Below, one piece after another: positions 43,201 to 50,967 of a DNA stretch of 53,816 nucleotides (the first letter of the stretch is position 1; each line of letters begins with the position of its first letter). Made by a program: the position numbers and the translations under genes. The stretch covers positions 767,028-820,843 of the forward strand of contig CABIXY010000001.1 of assembly GCA_902362805.1 (NCBI GenBank), read 5' to 3'. Source of the DNA: Eubacteriaceae bacterium (lineage in GTDB: Bacteria; Bacillota; Clostridia; Peptostreptococcales; Anaerovoracaceae). The notes under the pieces were generated by a model. It searched no databases. It was not told the origin of the DNA and saw only the letters and a list, made by a program, of their open reading frames with translations.

Positions 43201-43396
43201 TTCGACAAAGAAGAACAGAGGGTATGGTAACAAGACTTTCTACACCACCAAGACAGGAACGCAGAAGAGCTATAAGAATACCAAAAAACTTAGAAAAGGC
43301 ACTCGCTACTATTATAAAGTCAGAGGTGTCAGAACTATCGACGGTGTTAAAGTCTACACAAAGTGGTCCAACAAAGCGATCAGAATCGCAAAATAA
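40298..43396 (+). CDS. Large secreted BspA-like leucine-rich-repeat protein with Fn3-like C-terminus
   Basis: A 1032-residue exported protein. The signal peptide is residues 1-31 (helix LLTVVLALLLVLNASATG, cleavage near VLA-DN). BspA-type LRR repeats (IGDSAF, IGENAF, IGSKAF and similar) cover about 75-308. Ig-like segments follow from about 420 to 610, then a helical region, a GGSSPGGSS linker near 838, a small beta repeat domain (848-923) and the same lysine-rich Fn3-like domain as the 33439 protein (931-1032). BspA-like LRR proteins often bind host or bacterial surfaces. ATG 40298 is the only start giving the signal peptide, but GGGAG abuts it, so ribosome binding looks poor. Control is by a G-tract promoter and a c-di-GMP riboswitch. 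Confidence 0.87.
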   Translation: MVKIKKCVYKLLTVVLALLLVLNASATGVLADNGSTSAVPPEPENYSFVKSTGTITGLKADYLNGLTDAQKQNIRLVIPEEIDGVKVTAIGDSAFSKWYNSKYDGYDFVALDLSDAMSLQSIGKDAFYNCKKLAGSLQIPDKVVKIGENAFRECTAFNGNLQLSKNLKEISKYAFWNCTLKGELLLPPGIEKIGDHGFGHSKTYSGYTGTLTIPMAVEEIGSSTFAELKGITKLIFFSDKVSKIGGSAFVNTGITGAVYLPDSVQSIGSKAFQGTNIETIYLPKITRTDTNSFIASQAFGSCPKLNAIVCADGEDYQIVSKIITSTNYNTAQVCYPITVTFDDGNSGVYKSKECLYNRQYNFEKDSTGVWTPNNNYKFPSVISNESKVWATERTSIKPVKETENVKGDTLYAINKLENPVITYSEGIDKVYDGKEEMLTVTATHPLAKPIGEAKDGDVVFYYTWNWETITASNPVLKGYDKNIYEVQDVREPGVTIACSVKVQACKVNGTKATVFYTEAHDFPVFLRQAESTVNPNVTSGVYKISDGQTALPEIRLSAGDTPGTIAWDAGQQLKEGFGIYTWTFTPEPNGVDNTTSNFKSAKGQVELYVTTKDVDKESLEDKIDNIPLISEEEPVTKAEKDKILDAYFAYESSDESVKEQISEEKQEKIYEAINALPQIETSAEGLQLGNEQDLLKNMTPKDADAIKTQENAKCMIKVISEKATPADEINEAIKQIAGNSAKVEDHFDVAVIKTVGIGDKKETEVLKTVKKPLKLVFHVPKALQSANRKFFIIRAHEDAEGKVTAEKLLDEDNDPSTITVASDKFSTYAIAYAEEESSGGSSPGGSSYVYNISAFAGDHGVITPSGTAYAYYGSTKTFSFTPDEGYKVADVVVDGGSIGAVFSYTFENITKAHTIAVTFEPIADDQDRIINGVKATTIKASSSAKKGSITVKWKKSTGFKVDYFQVFRSTKKNRGYGNKTFYTTKTGTQKSYKNTKKLRKGTRYYYKVRGVRTIDGVKVYTKWSNKAIRIAK

Positions 43397-43402
43397 GTGG
43401 AG

Positions 43403-43445
43403 AAAAACCAGTCATAACTCACAAAGAGCCATGGCTGGGTTTTTG
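43403..43445 (+). terminator. Terminator after the LRR surface protein
   Basis: AAAAACCAG (43403-43411) pairs with CTGGGTTTTT (43435-43444) with a one-base bulge. Confidence 0.7.
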
Positions 43446-43860
43446 ATACAGATATTCGCAGCGGCCAATACGCTTTTACAAAAATATATCAAAAACGTAC
43501 AAAAAAAGTCCAAAAAGTGACATAAACTTAAATCCCCCTTGTATTTCCCATATCCTGGTGGTACCTTTATTAAAAATGGAAGGGATGGAAAAAATGAAGC
43601 TTTTTGAAAATAATTATCGCAGCAGGCTCAAACTGACCAATGACCAGGTTTTCTACTGGGGCTATGGCATGGATACGGAAGAGTCGAAACGGGCGCTCAT
43701 CGCACTGCTCAATGTGGTTCTGGACAGAAAGGACGACCCCATTGTCGAGGTCAGGCTCCTGAACCCGGTCCATAAGGGCTTTGTCATCGGCGACAAACCC
43801 ACCGTCATGGACGTCAAGTGCGAGACGTCATCGGGCGAACTGATCGACGTGGAGATGCAA

Positions 43861-43947
43861 CGTTCGCTTCGCTCACTCCTCCAGTCGCTATCGCTCCTCC
43901 CGCTGTCCGTTTCGCCTAGCCAGGCATAGCCTGGGGCGAAAAGGCAA
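43861..43947 (+). mobile_element. 87-base palindromic insertion in the rpn-like gene
   Basis: Bounded by GCAA on both sides (43857-43860 and 43944-43947). It carries a hairpin, TTTCGCC plus CCAGGC opposite GCCTGG plus GGCGAAA, at 43910-43941. The left part is low-complexity (TTCGCTTCGCTCACTCC). Removing 87 bases restores DVEMQ-NGRLPFYPERS. It is too short to encode a transposase. Confidence 0.6.
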
Positions 43948-43989
43948 AACGGCCGGCTTCCGTTCTATCCGGAGCGGTCGCTGTTTTAT

Positions 43990-44118
43990 AACATAGGAAA
44001 TATCGTCCAAAGGACATATTTCCGTATGTTTCAAAGAACGTACCTTGCGAAGAGTCGCCCCTTGTGGGCTACATGTGGAAATAGGAATCTTTGATTCCGT
44101 CATTTCCACGTTCTTTAT
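43990..44118 (+). mobile_element. 129-base MITE-like double-hairpin insertion in the rpn-like gene
   Basis: Bounded by TTTAT (43985-43989 and 44114-44118). The first hairpin runs AACATAGGAAATAT to ATATTTCCGTATGTT with GTCC-AAA-GGAC at its tip. The second pairs GTGGAAAT and GGAATC with GATTCC and ATTTCCAC. AAAGAACGT and ACGTTCTTT enclose it. Removing 129 bases restores RSLFY-GGKMVNS. Its last 18 bases, CATTTCCACGTTCTTTAT, also occur at 4867-4884. Confidence 0.65.
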
Positions 44119-44729
44119 GGCGGAAAAATGGTGAATTCGGCATTGGAAGAAGGGGAAGACTATGATAAAATGAAGAAAAGTATAGTCATCTCCTTCGTGG
44201 ACAAGGTGCTCTTTCCGGACATACCGGGCATCCATACGAGGTTCCTGGTCAAAGAGGAACAAACAGGTCATCCGCTGACCGACAGGCTTATCCTGCATTT
44301 CATAGAGCTGGGCAAGGTGTCGGCAGACAGGGCGGTGGAGGACCTGGACCCCCTGGAGAGGTTCGCGGCCTACATGAAATACTGCAGCGACCCGCAGAAG
44401 GAGGACTATGTGAATCAGCTGCTAGACAGCGGGGAGGAGGCGGTTCAGATGTCAGAACATGTATATAAGAAGGTGACGGAAAGCGATCTTGCAAGGGAGA
44501 TGCTGGAGCGGGAGGAAAAGGCTGCACATGATATAGCGACCATGAAGGTCCATGCCCGCAGAGAAGGCCTTGCTGAAGGACGAGCGGAGGATATTGTCGC
44601 AGGCGTTCAACAAGTGAAACGAGCGCTCAGGCTTTCAGCCGAGGGAAAAACGCCAGAAGAAATAGCTGCGGAACTGGATCTAACCATTGAAATCGTCAGG
44701 GAGATGCTGGATTTGGAGGCTGTCATAGA

Positions 44730-45863
44730 GTGAACATTAATATACCGGATTACGTAAACAGTGCTTTGCTGGCTTTGGAGAATGCAGGCCACCAGAGTTT
44801 TGTCGTCGGCGGCTGCGTCAGAGACGCTTTGATGGGAAAAAAACCGGCGGATTGGGACGTCTGCACTTCAGCCAGACCGGAGCAGATCAAAGAGACTTTC
44901 AGCAGCTATAAGACCATCGACATCGGAATGAAACATGGCACGGTGGCAATTTTGACCAGCGGCGGTTCAGTAGAAATCACTACTTACCGCATCGACGGAG
45001 CGTATTTGGACAATCGTCATCCTGAGAAAGTGATGTTTACCGACGACCTGACAGAAGATCTGGCGCGCAGAGATTTCACCATGAACGCCATCGCTTATCA
45101 CCCGAAAGACGGCTTGCGGGATCCTTTTGATGGGCAGAAAGCCATTGCAAACAGGCTGATCCGATGCGTAGGGGAACCTGCGAAGCGGTTTGAAGAAGAC
45201 GCTTTGCGCATTCTGCGGGGGCTTCGATTCGCATCTGTTCTCGGCTTTCAGCTTGAAAAGGAGAGTGCAGAGGCTATGAGGCAGTGCGCAGAACTGACCA
45301 AAAAAGTGTCTGCGGAACGGATCAATGTGGAACTATCGAAGCTGATTATGGGAAGTTCTGCCGATAAGGTCTTACAGGAATTTGGGGACATCATTGAAAT
45401 CGCAGCGCCGGGACTTAGGGCGGTGCCAGTGAGCCATGCATCAGAGAAATTACCAGTACGCCTAGCGATGTTGTTTCCAGAAAAGACAGAGGCTGCGCTG
45501 CGCCAGCTGAAGTATGATAATCATAACGTCAAAACAGCGGTGGCGTTGGCAGGTTTATTGCGAGAGGCACCGCCAGAGGGGGGCTTGGCAGCCAAAAAAC
45601 TTTTATATCGCCATGGCGAAGAGATTGCCAGGATGTATTTTGAAACCTTGGGCAGGTTTCCAGAACTTGATGAAATTTTGCAGTCAGGGCAGTGTTACAG
45701 TGTCGGGCAGCTGGCGGTAAATGGCAGGGACTTGATTGCTGCGGGGATAGAACCGGGCAAGACAATCGGTGAGAGCTTAGAGTATCTTCTGCAGACCGTG
45801 ATGGAAGGCAAAGTGGAGAACGACAAAGAGCAGCTTTTGCAGTTGGCTTTGAAAAAGAAGTAA
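44730..45863 (+). CDS. cca: CCA tRNA nucleotidyltransferase
   Basis: A 377-residue class II nucleotidyltransferase. The catalytic head has VVGGCVRDALMG (about 26-37) and the DWDVC metal-binding aspartates. The tRNA/nucleotide-recognition segments RRDFTMNAIAY and FEEDALRILRGLRFAS follow. It builds or repairs the CCA end of tRNA using CTP and ATP. The GTG start at 44730 overlaps the rpn-like stop (GTGA), with GGAGG 12 bases ahead, and gives the normal N-terminus. It ends 30 bases from the convergent GNAT gene. Confidence 0.93.
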   Translation: MNINIPDYVNSALLALENAGHQSFVVGGCVRDALMGKKPADWDVCTSARPEQIKETFSSYKTIDIGMKHGTVAILTSGGSVEITTYRIDGAYLDNRHPEKVMFTDDLTEDLARRDFTMNAIAYHPKDGLRDPFDGQKAIANRLIRCVGEPAKRFEEDALRILRGLRFASVLGFQLEKESAEAMRQCAELTKKVSAERINVELSKLIMGSSADKVLQEFGDIIEIAAPGLRAVPVSHASEKLPVRLAMLFPEKTEAALRQLKYDNHNVKTAVALAGLLREAPPEGGLAAKKLLYRHGEEIARMYFETLGRFPELDEILQSGQCYSVGQLAVNGRDLIAAGIEPGKTIGESLEYLLQTVMEGKVENDKEQLLQLALKKK

Positions 45864-45893
45864 GCAGATAGCTGCTCATAGAAAAAATACAGT

Positions 45894-46367
45894 TCAAACT
45901 TCCATGACATAGATTTCATTATTTCCATCAAAAGTGAATCCGCAGGACAATAATATGTTGCAAGAAGCTTTGTTTTCTTGCTCCGGCTGTGCGATAATAC
46001 GTTTCGCACCATTTTGTAATTCGATTTTTTCAATCAGTAATTGGATCATTTTTTTACCAAATCCTTTGCCAAGATATGCAGCATCCCCAATCAGATAATC
46101 AATACTGTAAGTGCCATTTATATCCGTGCTGCCATGCCAATCTTCTCCACTGTGGCGATACTCATAATACTGACAGAAGCCGATAGGTCTGTTTTCTGTT
46201 TCCAGTATGAAGTGACGTAAAAAAGAAAATTCATCATTCCTTTTTCTGACCTCGTCAATCCAATCCAACGGGTCGTGATACCATTTGGCTACATGGGGCG
46301 AATACAGCCAGTTTTCAAATAGAGCAACATCTTCATTCTGAAGTTGACGAAGTAACAGTTTTTCCAA
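45894..46367 (-). CDS. GNAT-family N-acetyltransferase
   Basis: A 157-residue GNAT protein. The acetyl-CoA loop region is GKGFGKKMIQLLIEK near residue 100, preceded by YSIDYLIGD and followed by CNILLSCGF. The pattern resembles AAC(6')-type aminoglycoside acetyltransferases and relatives, but the substrate is not established. TTG 46367 is chosen because AAGGAG lies seven bases ahead; the ATG at 46403 has no ribosome site and lies inside an operator. It is divergent from a TetR gene with two shared operators, so it is probably induced by the compound that the TetR senses. Confidence 0.82.
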   Translation of the reverse strand: MEKLLLRQLQNEDVALFENWLYSPHVAKWYHDPLDWIDEVRKRNDEFSFLRHFILETENRPIGFCQYYEYRHSGEDWHGSTDINGTYSIDYLIGDAAYLGKGFGKKMIQLLIEKIELQNGAKRIIAQPEQENKASCNILLSCGFTFDGNNEIYVMEV

Positions 46368-46384
46368 GGGACGTCTCCTTTCTA

Positions 46385-46489
46385 AATATGAATAATATTT
46401 CATGTTCTTATTATAGCCGCCGCAGCCCTTGATGTCAATATGAATAATATTTCATATTTCTTGACCGGATAAATACTATGAGGTATACT
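46385..46489. promoter_or_regulatory. Divergent promoters with duplicated TetR operator
   Basis: AATATGAATAATATTTCAT occurs twice, identically, at 46385-46403 and 46437-46455. Each holds the near-palindrome ATGAA-n6-TTCAT. The minus-strand promoter for the GNAT gene is consensus TTGACA-17-TATAAT (plus-strand 46433-46438 and 46410-46415). One operator covers its start region and the other overlaps its -35. The plus-strand TetR promoter is TTGACC (46461-46466), 17 bases, TATACT (46484-46489). Confidence 0.85.
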
Positions 46490-46514
46490 TGTTCTTGTGA
46501 AAGGGGGGCTTGAA

Positions 46515-47132
46515 TTGAATGATACAGCCGTTCGTGAGCCAATACAGAAACGCTCTATCGAAAAGAAAACCAGAATTATAACAGCAGGGTTAGATTTATT
46601 TTCTAAAAAGGGTTATTACAATACAAACACTGTTCAAATTGCAAAGACCGCAGGTGTTTCCACGGGAACAGTCTACAGCTATTTCAAGGATAAGAAAGAT
46701 ATTTATATCGCTTCTTTTGAATATTTCCTTGATAGTTATCTCAGACCATTGTTAAATGAATTAGAGCGCCTGCCGAAACCCGTTGATATGCAAGTGTTTG
46801 TTGATAAATGTATTGATTTGTTTATCGATCTTTATGTCAATTCTAAGCAAACCGTAAACGAACTGGGACGTATGCAGCAATCAGAGCCGGAAATCATGCA
46901 GCGCTTTGCGGCTTACGAGGACATGATTTTGTCGGCGCTTGTAAAAGCTGTCAATCATCCCAGTGTTACTAAGAAAAATTTGTCAGAAAAGATATATCTC
47001 TTATATACCTTGGCAGATGTTTTAGGGCAGGAACACGCTTTTCATTACCACAGAAACATTGATTTAGAGGTGCTGCGCAGGCAGATAACAACCATGTTGA
47101 CGTATCTATTGCAGAAAGACAAGGAGAATTAG
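46515..47132 (+). CDS. TetR-family transcriptional regulator
   Basis: A 205-residue TetR regulator. The N-terminal HTH has AGLDLFSKKGYYNTNTVQIA and GVSTGTVYSYFKDK (about residues 23-60). The C-terminal ligand domain is helical. TTG 46515 is taken as start because GGGGGG lies six bases ahead; an in-frame GTG at 46497 has no ribosome site. It is divergent from the GNAT gene, and two copies of a palindrome between them look like its operators. The ligand is unknown. Confidence 0.88.
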   Translation: MNDTAVREPIQKRSIEKKTRIITAGLDLFSKKGYYNTNTVQIAKTAGVSTGTVYSYFKDKKDIYIASFEYFLDSYLRPLLNELERLPKPVDMQVFVDKCIDLFIDLYVNSKQTVNELGRMQQSEPEIMQRFAAYEDMILSALVKAVNHPSVTKKNLSEKIYLLYTLADVLGQEHAFHYHRNIDLEVLRRQITTMLTYLLQKDKEN

Positions 47133-47258
47133 CATAGACAGATGATATATAACGTGTATTGCGAAGCGTCCTGATTTCATGCCCTTTTCTATATTGCATT
47201 GATAATCTTGGCTTTGTTTGCAAATAATGAGTGCAGTAGAAAGAAGGGGAAAATTACT

Positions 47259-47936
47259 ATGCAAAGAAAATCAAGACTATATTTCATCACGACCGGGATA
47301 TTATTCTTGACTTTTGTCGTTTTTACGATATTAGTGAAGACCGTCGACGTAAAACCGATTGGCCCGCGAGGTTCCGAAGTTGGATTTGCGGCAATCAACC
47401 GATTTTTCTTTCAACATCTGGGAACGAGCCGCTTCTGGTATGCTGTCACCAGTTGGCTGGGATTTGTGGCTGTGGCAGTCATCTTTGCCTTTGCCATTCT
47501 GGGACTGGTGCAGTTCATCAGAAGACGAAGCCTCCAAAAGGTGGACGAGAGAATTTTGCTGCTGGGCGGGTTTTATTTCGTCGTTCTGATTGTGTATGCG
47601 ATTTTTGAATTTCTCGTCATCAATTACAGGCCGGTAATTTTGACGAAGGAACTGGAGGTGTCTTATCCGTCGTCCCACACCATGCTTATCATCTGCGTCA
47701 TGGTTACGGCGATGATGCAGCTGCATCATTACCTGAGGGAGAAGAGGGGATGGCTTATGGTAAGTGACATCGTTTCGGTACTGATTATAGCGGTCACCGT
47801 TATCGGAAGGCTTCTATCAGGGGTCCATTGGTTTAGTGACATCATAGCGGGGATAATATTATCGTCAGCGTTGATTTTCCTCTATTACTCAGCGCTTAAA
47901 TATATAGAAGAAAAACAAGATTATACGCCGGTTTAA
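47259..47936 (+). CDS. PAP2-superfamily membrane phosphatase
   Basis: A 225-residue membrane protein with about five or six helices. It carries the phosphatidic acid phosphatase type 2 motifs: NYRPV in the position of the first Arg-Pro motif, SYPSSHT (PSGH-like) near 148, and SGVHWFSDIIAG with the catalytic His and Asp near 190. Members dephosphorylate lipid phosphates such as undecaprenyl diphosphate or phosphatidate at the outer face. ATG 47259 has AAGAAGGGG ahead. It may be read with the TetR gene 126 bases upstream. Confidence 0.88.
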   Translation: MQRKSRLYFITTGILFLTFVVFTILVKTVDVKPIGPRGSEVGFAAINRFFFQHLGTSRFWYAVTSWLGFVAVAVIFAFAILGLVQFIRRRSLQKVDERILLLGGFYFVVLIVYAIFEFLVINYRPVILTKELEVSYPSSHTMLIICVMVTAMMQLHHYLREKRGWLMVSDIVSVLIIAVTVIGRLLSGVHWFSDIIAGIILSSALIFLYYSALKYIEEKQDYTPV

Positions 47937-47942
47937 ATATTT

Positions 47943-47978
47943 AAAAACCCACATCCTTTATAAGGGACATGGGCTTTT
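47943..47978. terminator. Bidirectional terminator between PAP2 and AIM24-like genes
   Basis: AAAACCCACATCC pairs with GGACATGGGCTTTT across a short loop, with A-rich and T-rich edges on both strands. Confidence 0.8.
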
Positions 47979-48041
47979 GATCTTAATCTCCTCTGAAGCA
48001 GAATCACTGCAGCATTGTTTCGACGCAGGATATGTACGCTT

Positions 48042-48722
48042 TTAATTTGAAGTTGGAATAAATGGCCTTACAGCACCAGCAACCACGTTGATTGGCATGG
48101 TTTGCAGAATGATTTTGCCTGGTCCCTTGACCACGGTGTTAAATACGCCTTCACCGCCGAAGAGCATGTTCTTCACACCTGGCACGGAGACAATTTCCAT
48201 AGAACAGGTGGATTCCATCGCTGCCAGGTAGCCAGTGTCGACGACCATGGACTGGCCAGCTGCCAAGTTGTACTCTACGGCGTAACCGTCAATTTCGACA
48301 AAGACAGTGCCGTGTCCTGATAGTTTCTGCATGATGAATCCTTCACCGCCAAAGAAGCCTGCGCCGGCTTTCTTCTGGAAGAAGATGGACAGCTCAACGC
48401 TCGCTTCGCTGGCCAAGAATGCGCTTTTCTGTACAATCATTTCTTTTCCTGGTGCGATATCGAAGACTTTGATGGAACCGGGAAAGCAAGAAGCAAAAGC
48501 GATTTGGCCTGCACCACCCTGGGCGGTATATTTGTTCTGAAAGAGTGTATCTCCTGAGAACATTCTGCCCAGCGCTTTGCCGATGCCGCCATTGCTGGTG
48601 GTCTCCATCTTCATGTTTGGCGTCATCCAGCTCATAGCGCCACTCTCTGTAATTAATGCCTCACCTGAATCCAAGTCACAGATGACTGCAGGTAATGGTT
48701 CTCCGACAATTTTATAATTCAT
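48042..48722 (-). CDS. AIM24/TIGR00266-family protein
   Basis: A 226-residue beta-rich protein of the AIM24 (TIGR00266) family. It has glycine-rich repeats such as FQNKYTAQGGAGQIAFAS and GAGFFGGEGFIMQKLSG, with PGSIKVFDI between. The biochemical role of bacterial members is not established; a trimeric beta-barrel fold is known for the family. AAAGGATAG precedes the ATG. It is a single gene convergent with PAP2. Confidence 0.85.
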   Translation of the reverse strand: MNYKIVGEPLPAVICDLDSGEALITESGAMSWMTPNMKMETTSNGGIGKALGRMFSGDTLFQNKYTAQGGAGQIAFASCFPGSIKVFDIAPGKEMIVQKSAFLASEASVELSIFFQKKAGAGFFGGEGFIMQKLSGHGTVFVEIDGYAVEYNLAAGQSMVVDTGYLAAMESTCSMEIVSVPGVKNMLFGGEGVFNTVVKGPGKIILQTMPINVVAGAVRPFIPTSN

Positions 48723-48909
48723 AAACCTATCCTTTCTTTTTCGGGCAATACCTAATGTTAATTAAATTTTATCAGATAGCGGCATGGACTGTAAAGCAGT
48801 TTCGCACTGTGCTTTTGAAAAACCTAGTAAATTTTGTTTTGTAATTGGGCAATTTATGGTATACTAACATATTATATGTACTAATACGAAGCATTTGGAG
48901 GAATTTTAA

Positions 48910-50556
48910 ATGAGCGAACCTGTTTCAACTAATTTTATTCATGCAATCATTGATAAAGATTTAGAAAATAAAAAATACGGAGACAAAGTCTACACCAGAT
49001 TCCCGCCGGAACCAAACGGTTATCTGCACATCGGACATGCCAAATCCATCTGCCTGAACTTTTCAACAGCTGCAAAATATGGCGGCAAGTGTAATCTGCG
49101 ATACGACGACACCAATCCGGTCAAAGAAGATGTAGAATACGTAGATTCCATCGAAGAAGATGTAAAGTGGCTGGGCTGGCAGTGGGATAAGCGCCTGTGG
49201 GCTTCGGACTACTTTGACCAGATGTATGAGGCAGCGGTGGAATTGATTAAAAAAGGAAAGGCTTATGTCTGCAGTCTCAATCCTGAGGAGATGAAGGAGT
49301 ACAGAGGAACTTTGACCTGTGCCGGAAAAGAAAGCCCCTGCAGGGCACAGAGCGTAGAAGAAAATCTGCGTCTGTTTGAGGAAATGAAGGCCGGAAAATA
49401 CGCCGACGGCGAGAGAGTTCTCAGAGCAAAAATTGACATGTGCTCTCCGAACATCAATATGAGAGATCCTATCATTTACCGAATTGCCCATACAGAGCAT
49501 CACAATACAGGAAACAAATGGTGCATCTATCCGATGTACGATTTTGCTCATCCCATCGAGGATGCTATCGAAGGAATCACCCATTCCATCTGCACCCTGG
49601 AATTTGAGGATCATAGGCCTCTGTATGACTGGGTTTTGAAAGAAGTCGGCTGGTGGGAGACACCGCCGCAGCAGATTGAATTTGCCCGCCTGAACATCAC
49701 CAATACGGTGATGAGCAAACGCCATCTGAAGGCGCTTGTGGATGACGGTGCCGTCGAGGGCTGGGACGATCCGAGAATGCCGACCATCGCTGGTCTTCGC
49801 CGTCGTGGTTATACGCCGGAAGCAATCCGGGATTTCTGTGAGAGAATTGGCGTAGCCAAATCCAACAGCACTGTTGAGGTGTCGCTGCTTGAGCACTGCG
49901 TTCGGGAGGATCTCAAAGGCAAGGTTCCAAGCCGCAACGTCATTGAAAACCCGATCAAAGTGGTCATCACTAATTATCCAGAAAATCAGAGCGAAATGGT
50001 GGAGTTGGAAAACAACAAGGAAGTGCCGGAAATGGGTACGCGTCAAATTCCGTTCTCTCGTGAACTTTATGTGGACGGGGCTGACTTCATGGAAGTACCA
50101 GCAAAGAAATATTTTCGCCTGTTCCCTGGTAATGAAGTCAGATTCAAAGGTGCCTATTTCATCACTTGCAACGACGTAGTGAAAAATGAAGATGGTTCCA
50201 TCAAAGAACTGCTCTGTACCTACGATCCTGAGACGAGAAGCGGCAGCGGATTTGAAGGCCGCAAGGTGAAGGGTACCATCCACTTCGTCGATGCCAAGAC
50301 CGCCGTCAAGATCAAAATCAGAAACTATAATTACCTGATGATAGAGGATGAAAATGGAGAATACGTTCTCAATCCAGATTCGGTAGAAGAAACCTGGGGC
50401 TACGCAGAGCCTTCCATAGCTGAAGCCGCACCAGGAGAAAGATTCCAATTCTTCAGACATGGCTACTATGTTGCCGACAGCAAATTGACCACGGCAGACG
50501 AGAAGGTCTTTAATCGGATCGTCGACCTAAAGAGTTCCTGGAAACCAAATAAATAG
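48910..50556 (+). CDS. glnS: Glutaminyl-tRNA synthetase
   Basis: A 548-residue class I aminoacyl-tRNA synthetase. It has [16 protein letters not shown] (HIGH at about 40) and VMSKRHL (the KMSKS loop, about 270). The C-terminal anticodon-binding beta-barrels extend to the end. It charges tRNA-Gln with glutamine directly. A full synthetase rather than the GatCAB route alone is common but not universal in clostridia. TTGGAGG precedes the ATG. A TATACT box about 45 bases upstream suggests a short leader, too short for a T-box. Confidence 0.95.
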   Translation: MSEPVSTNFIHAIIDKDLENKKYGDKVYTRFPPEPNGYLHIGHAKSICLNFSTAAKYGGKCNLRYDDTNPVKEDVEYVDSIEEDVKWLGWQWDKRLWASDYFDQMYEAAVELIKKGKAYVCSLNPEEMKEYRGTLTCAGKESPCRAQSVEENLRLFEEMKAGKYADGERVLRAKIDMCSPNINMRDPIIYRIAHTEHHNTGNKWCIYPMYDFAHPIEDAIEGITHSICTLEFEDHRPLYDWVLKEVGWWETPPQQIEFARLNITNTVMSKRHLKALVDDGAVEGWDDPRMPTIAGLRRRGYTPEAIRDFCERIGVAKSNSTVEVSLLEHCVREDLKGKVPSRNVIENPIKVVITNYPENQSEMVELENNKEVPEMGTRQIPFSRELYVDGADFMEVPAKKYFRLFPGNEVRFKGAYFITCNDVVKNEDGSIKELLCTYDPETRSGSGFEGRKVKGTIHFVDAKTAVKIKIRNYNYLMIEDENGEYVLNPDSVEETWGYAEPSIAEAAPGERFQFFRHGYYVADSKLTTADEKVFNRIVDLKSSWKPNK

Positions 50557-50567
50557 ATGTAAATGTG

Positions 50568-50597
50568 CAGAACCGCCAAGGCGGTTCTGTTTTTTTG
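50568..50597 (+). terminator. Terminator of glnS
   Basis: CAGAACCGCC (50568-50577) pairs with GGCGGTTCTG (50580-50589), followed by seven T. Confidence 0.92.
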
Positions 50598-50621
50598 AAA
50601 TGATTGCAGGCGAAAAACGGC

Positions 50622-50847
50622 AAATCTGCCATAAAAGCTTGGTTTTTAATCATTTTAGGCACTTTTTTTAAAAATCGAGCCGATTTTTAGACTAAATTAC
50701 CAAAAAAAGTAAATAAATGCAATGGAGCAGAAAACTATATAATAATTATATTTTGTAACAAACAAGGTTTTAGACCAAAATTCCATCCAACTATTGCTTT
50801 TTTTCTGCCTGGGGAGAGTGACAAAAACTGAAATCTGCCATAAAAGC
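50622..50847 (+). repeat. Two copies of a 17-base direct repeat before the second nuclease-like gene
   Basis: AAATCTGCCATAAAAGC occurs at 50622-50638 and 50831-50847. In both copies it is followed 20-25 bases later by a similar ATTTTAGGCACTTTT or ATTTCAGGCGCTTTT stretch. The 411-base gap after glnS otherwise holds only the glnS terminator and AT-rich sequence. Confidence 0.65.
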
Positions 50848-50967
50848 CCTTAAAGTTACCGATTTCAGGCGCTTTTGCCGGATTTATTAATTTGTCGTAA
50901 TATATGAGTGAAAAATTATTGTAAAAAAATAACATTTATGGTATTATTTAAACAAAGGAGACGCGAG

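Larger units (their letters stand above)
43594..44733 (+). pseudogene. Rpn-family PD-(D/E)XK recombination-promoting nuclease/putative transposase, interrupted
   Basis: The gene reads MKLFENNYRSRLKLTND to ELIDVEMQ (43594-43860), then NGRLPFYPERSLFY (43948-43989), then GGKMVNSALEEGEDYDK to the stop at 44731-44733. All three pieces are in the same frame. Together they match the order of Rpn/YhgA-like proteins: an N-terminal nuclease domain with D-V-K and D-V-E-M-Q, RSLFY, and a C-terminal coiled region rich in EGxAEG. Two insertions of 87 and 129 bases separate the pieces, and each adds an in-frame stop. A full-length product is not expected. The stop overlaps the GTG start of cca. Confidence 0.82.

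Noticed and set aside
47133..47258. Sigma-54 promoter before the PAP2 gene (TTGG...TTTGCA)
   Set aside because: The GG to GC gap is 8 bases, not the required 10.
48855..48909. T-box riboswitch before glnS
   Set aside because: The distance from the likely promoter to the ATG is only about 45 bases and no T-box sequence is present.
49063..50460. 465-codon minus-strand open frame opposite glnS
   Set aside because: It lies entirely within glnS, has no ribosome site or recognisable motif and reads as an antisense shadow.
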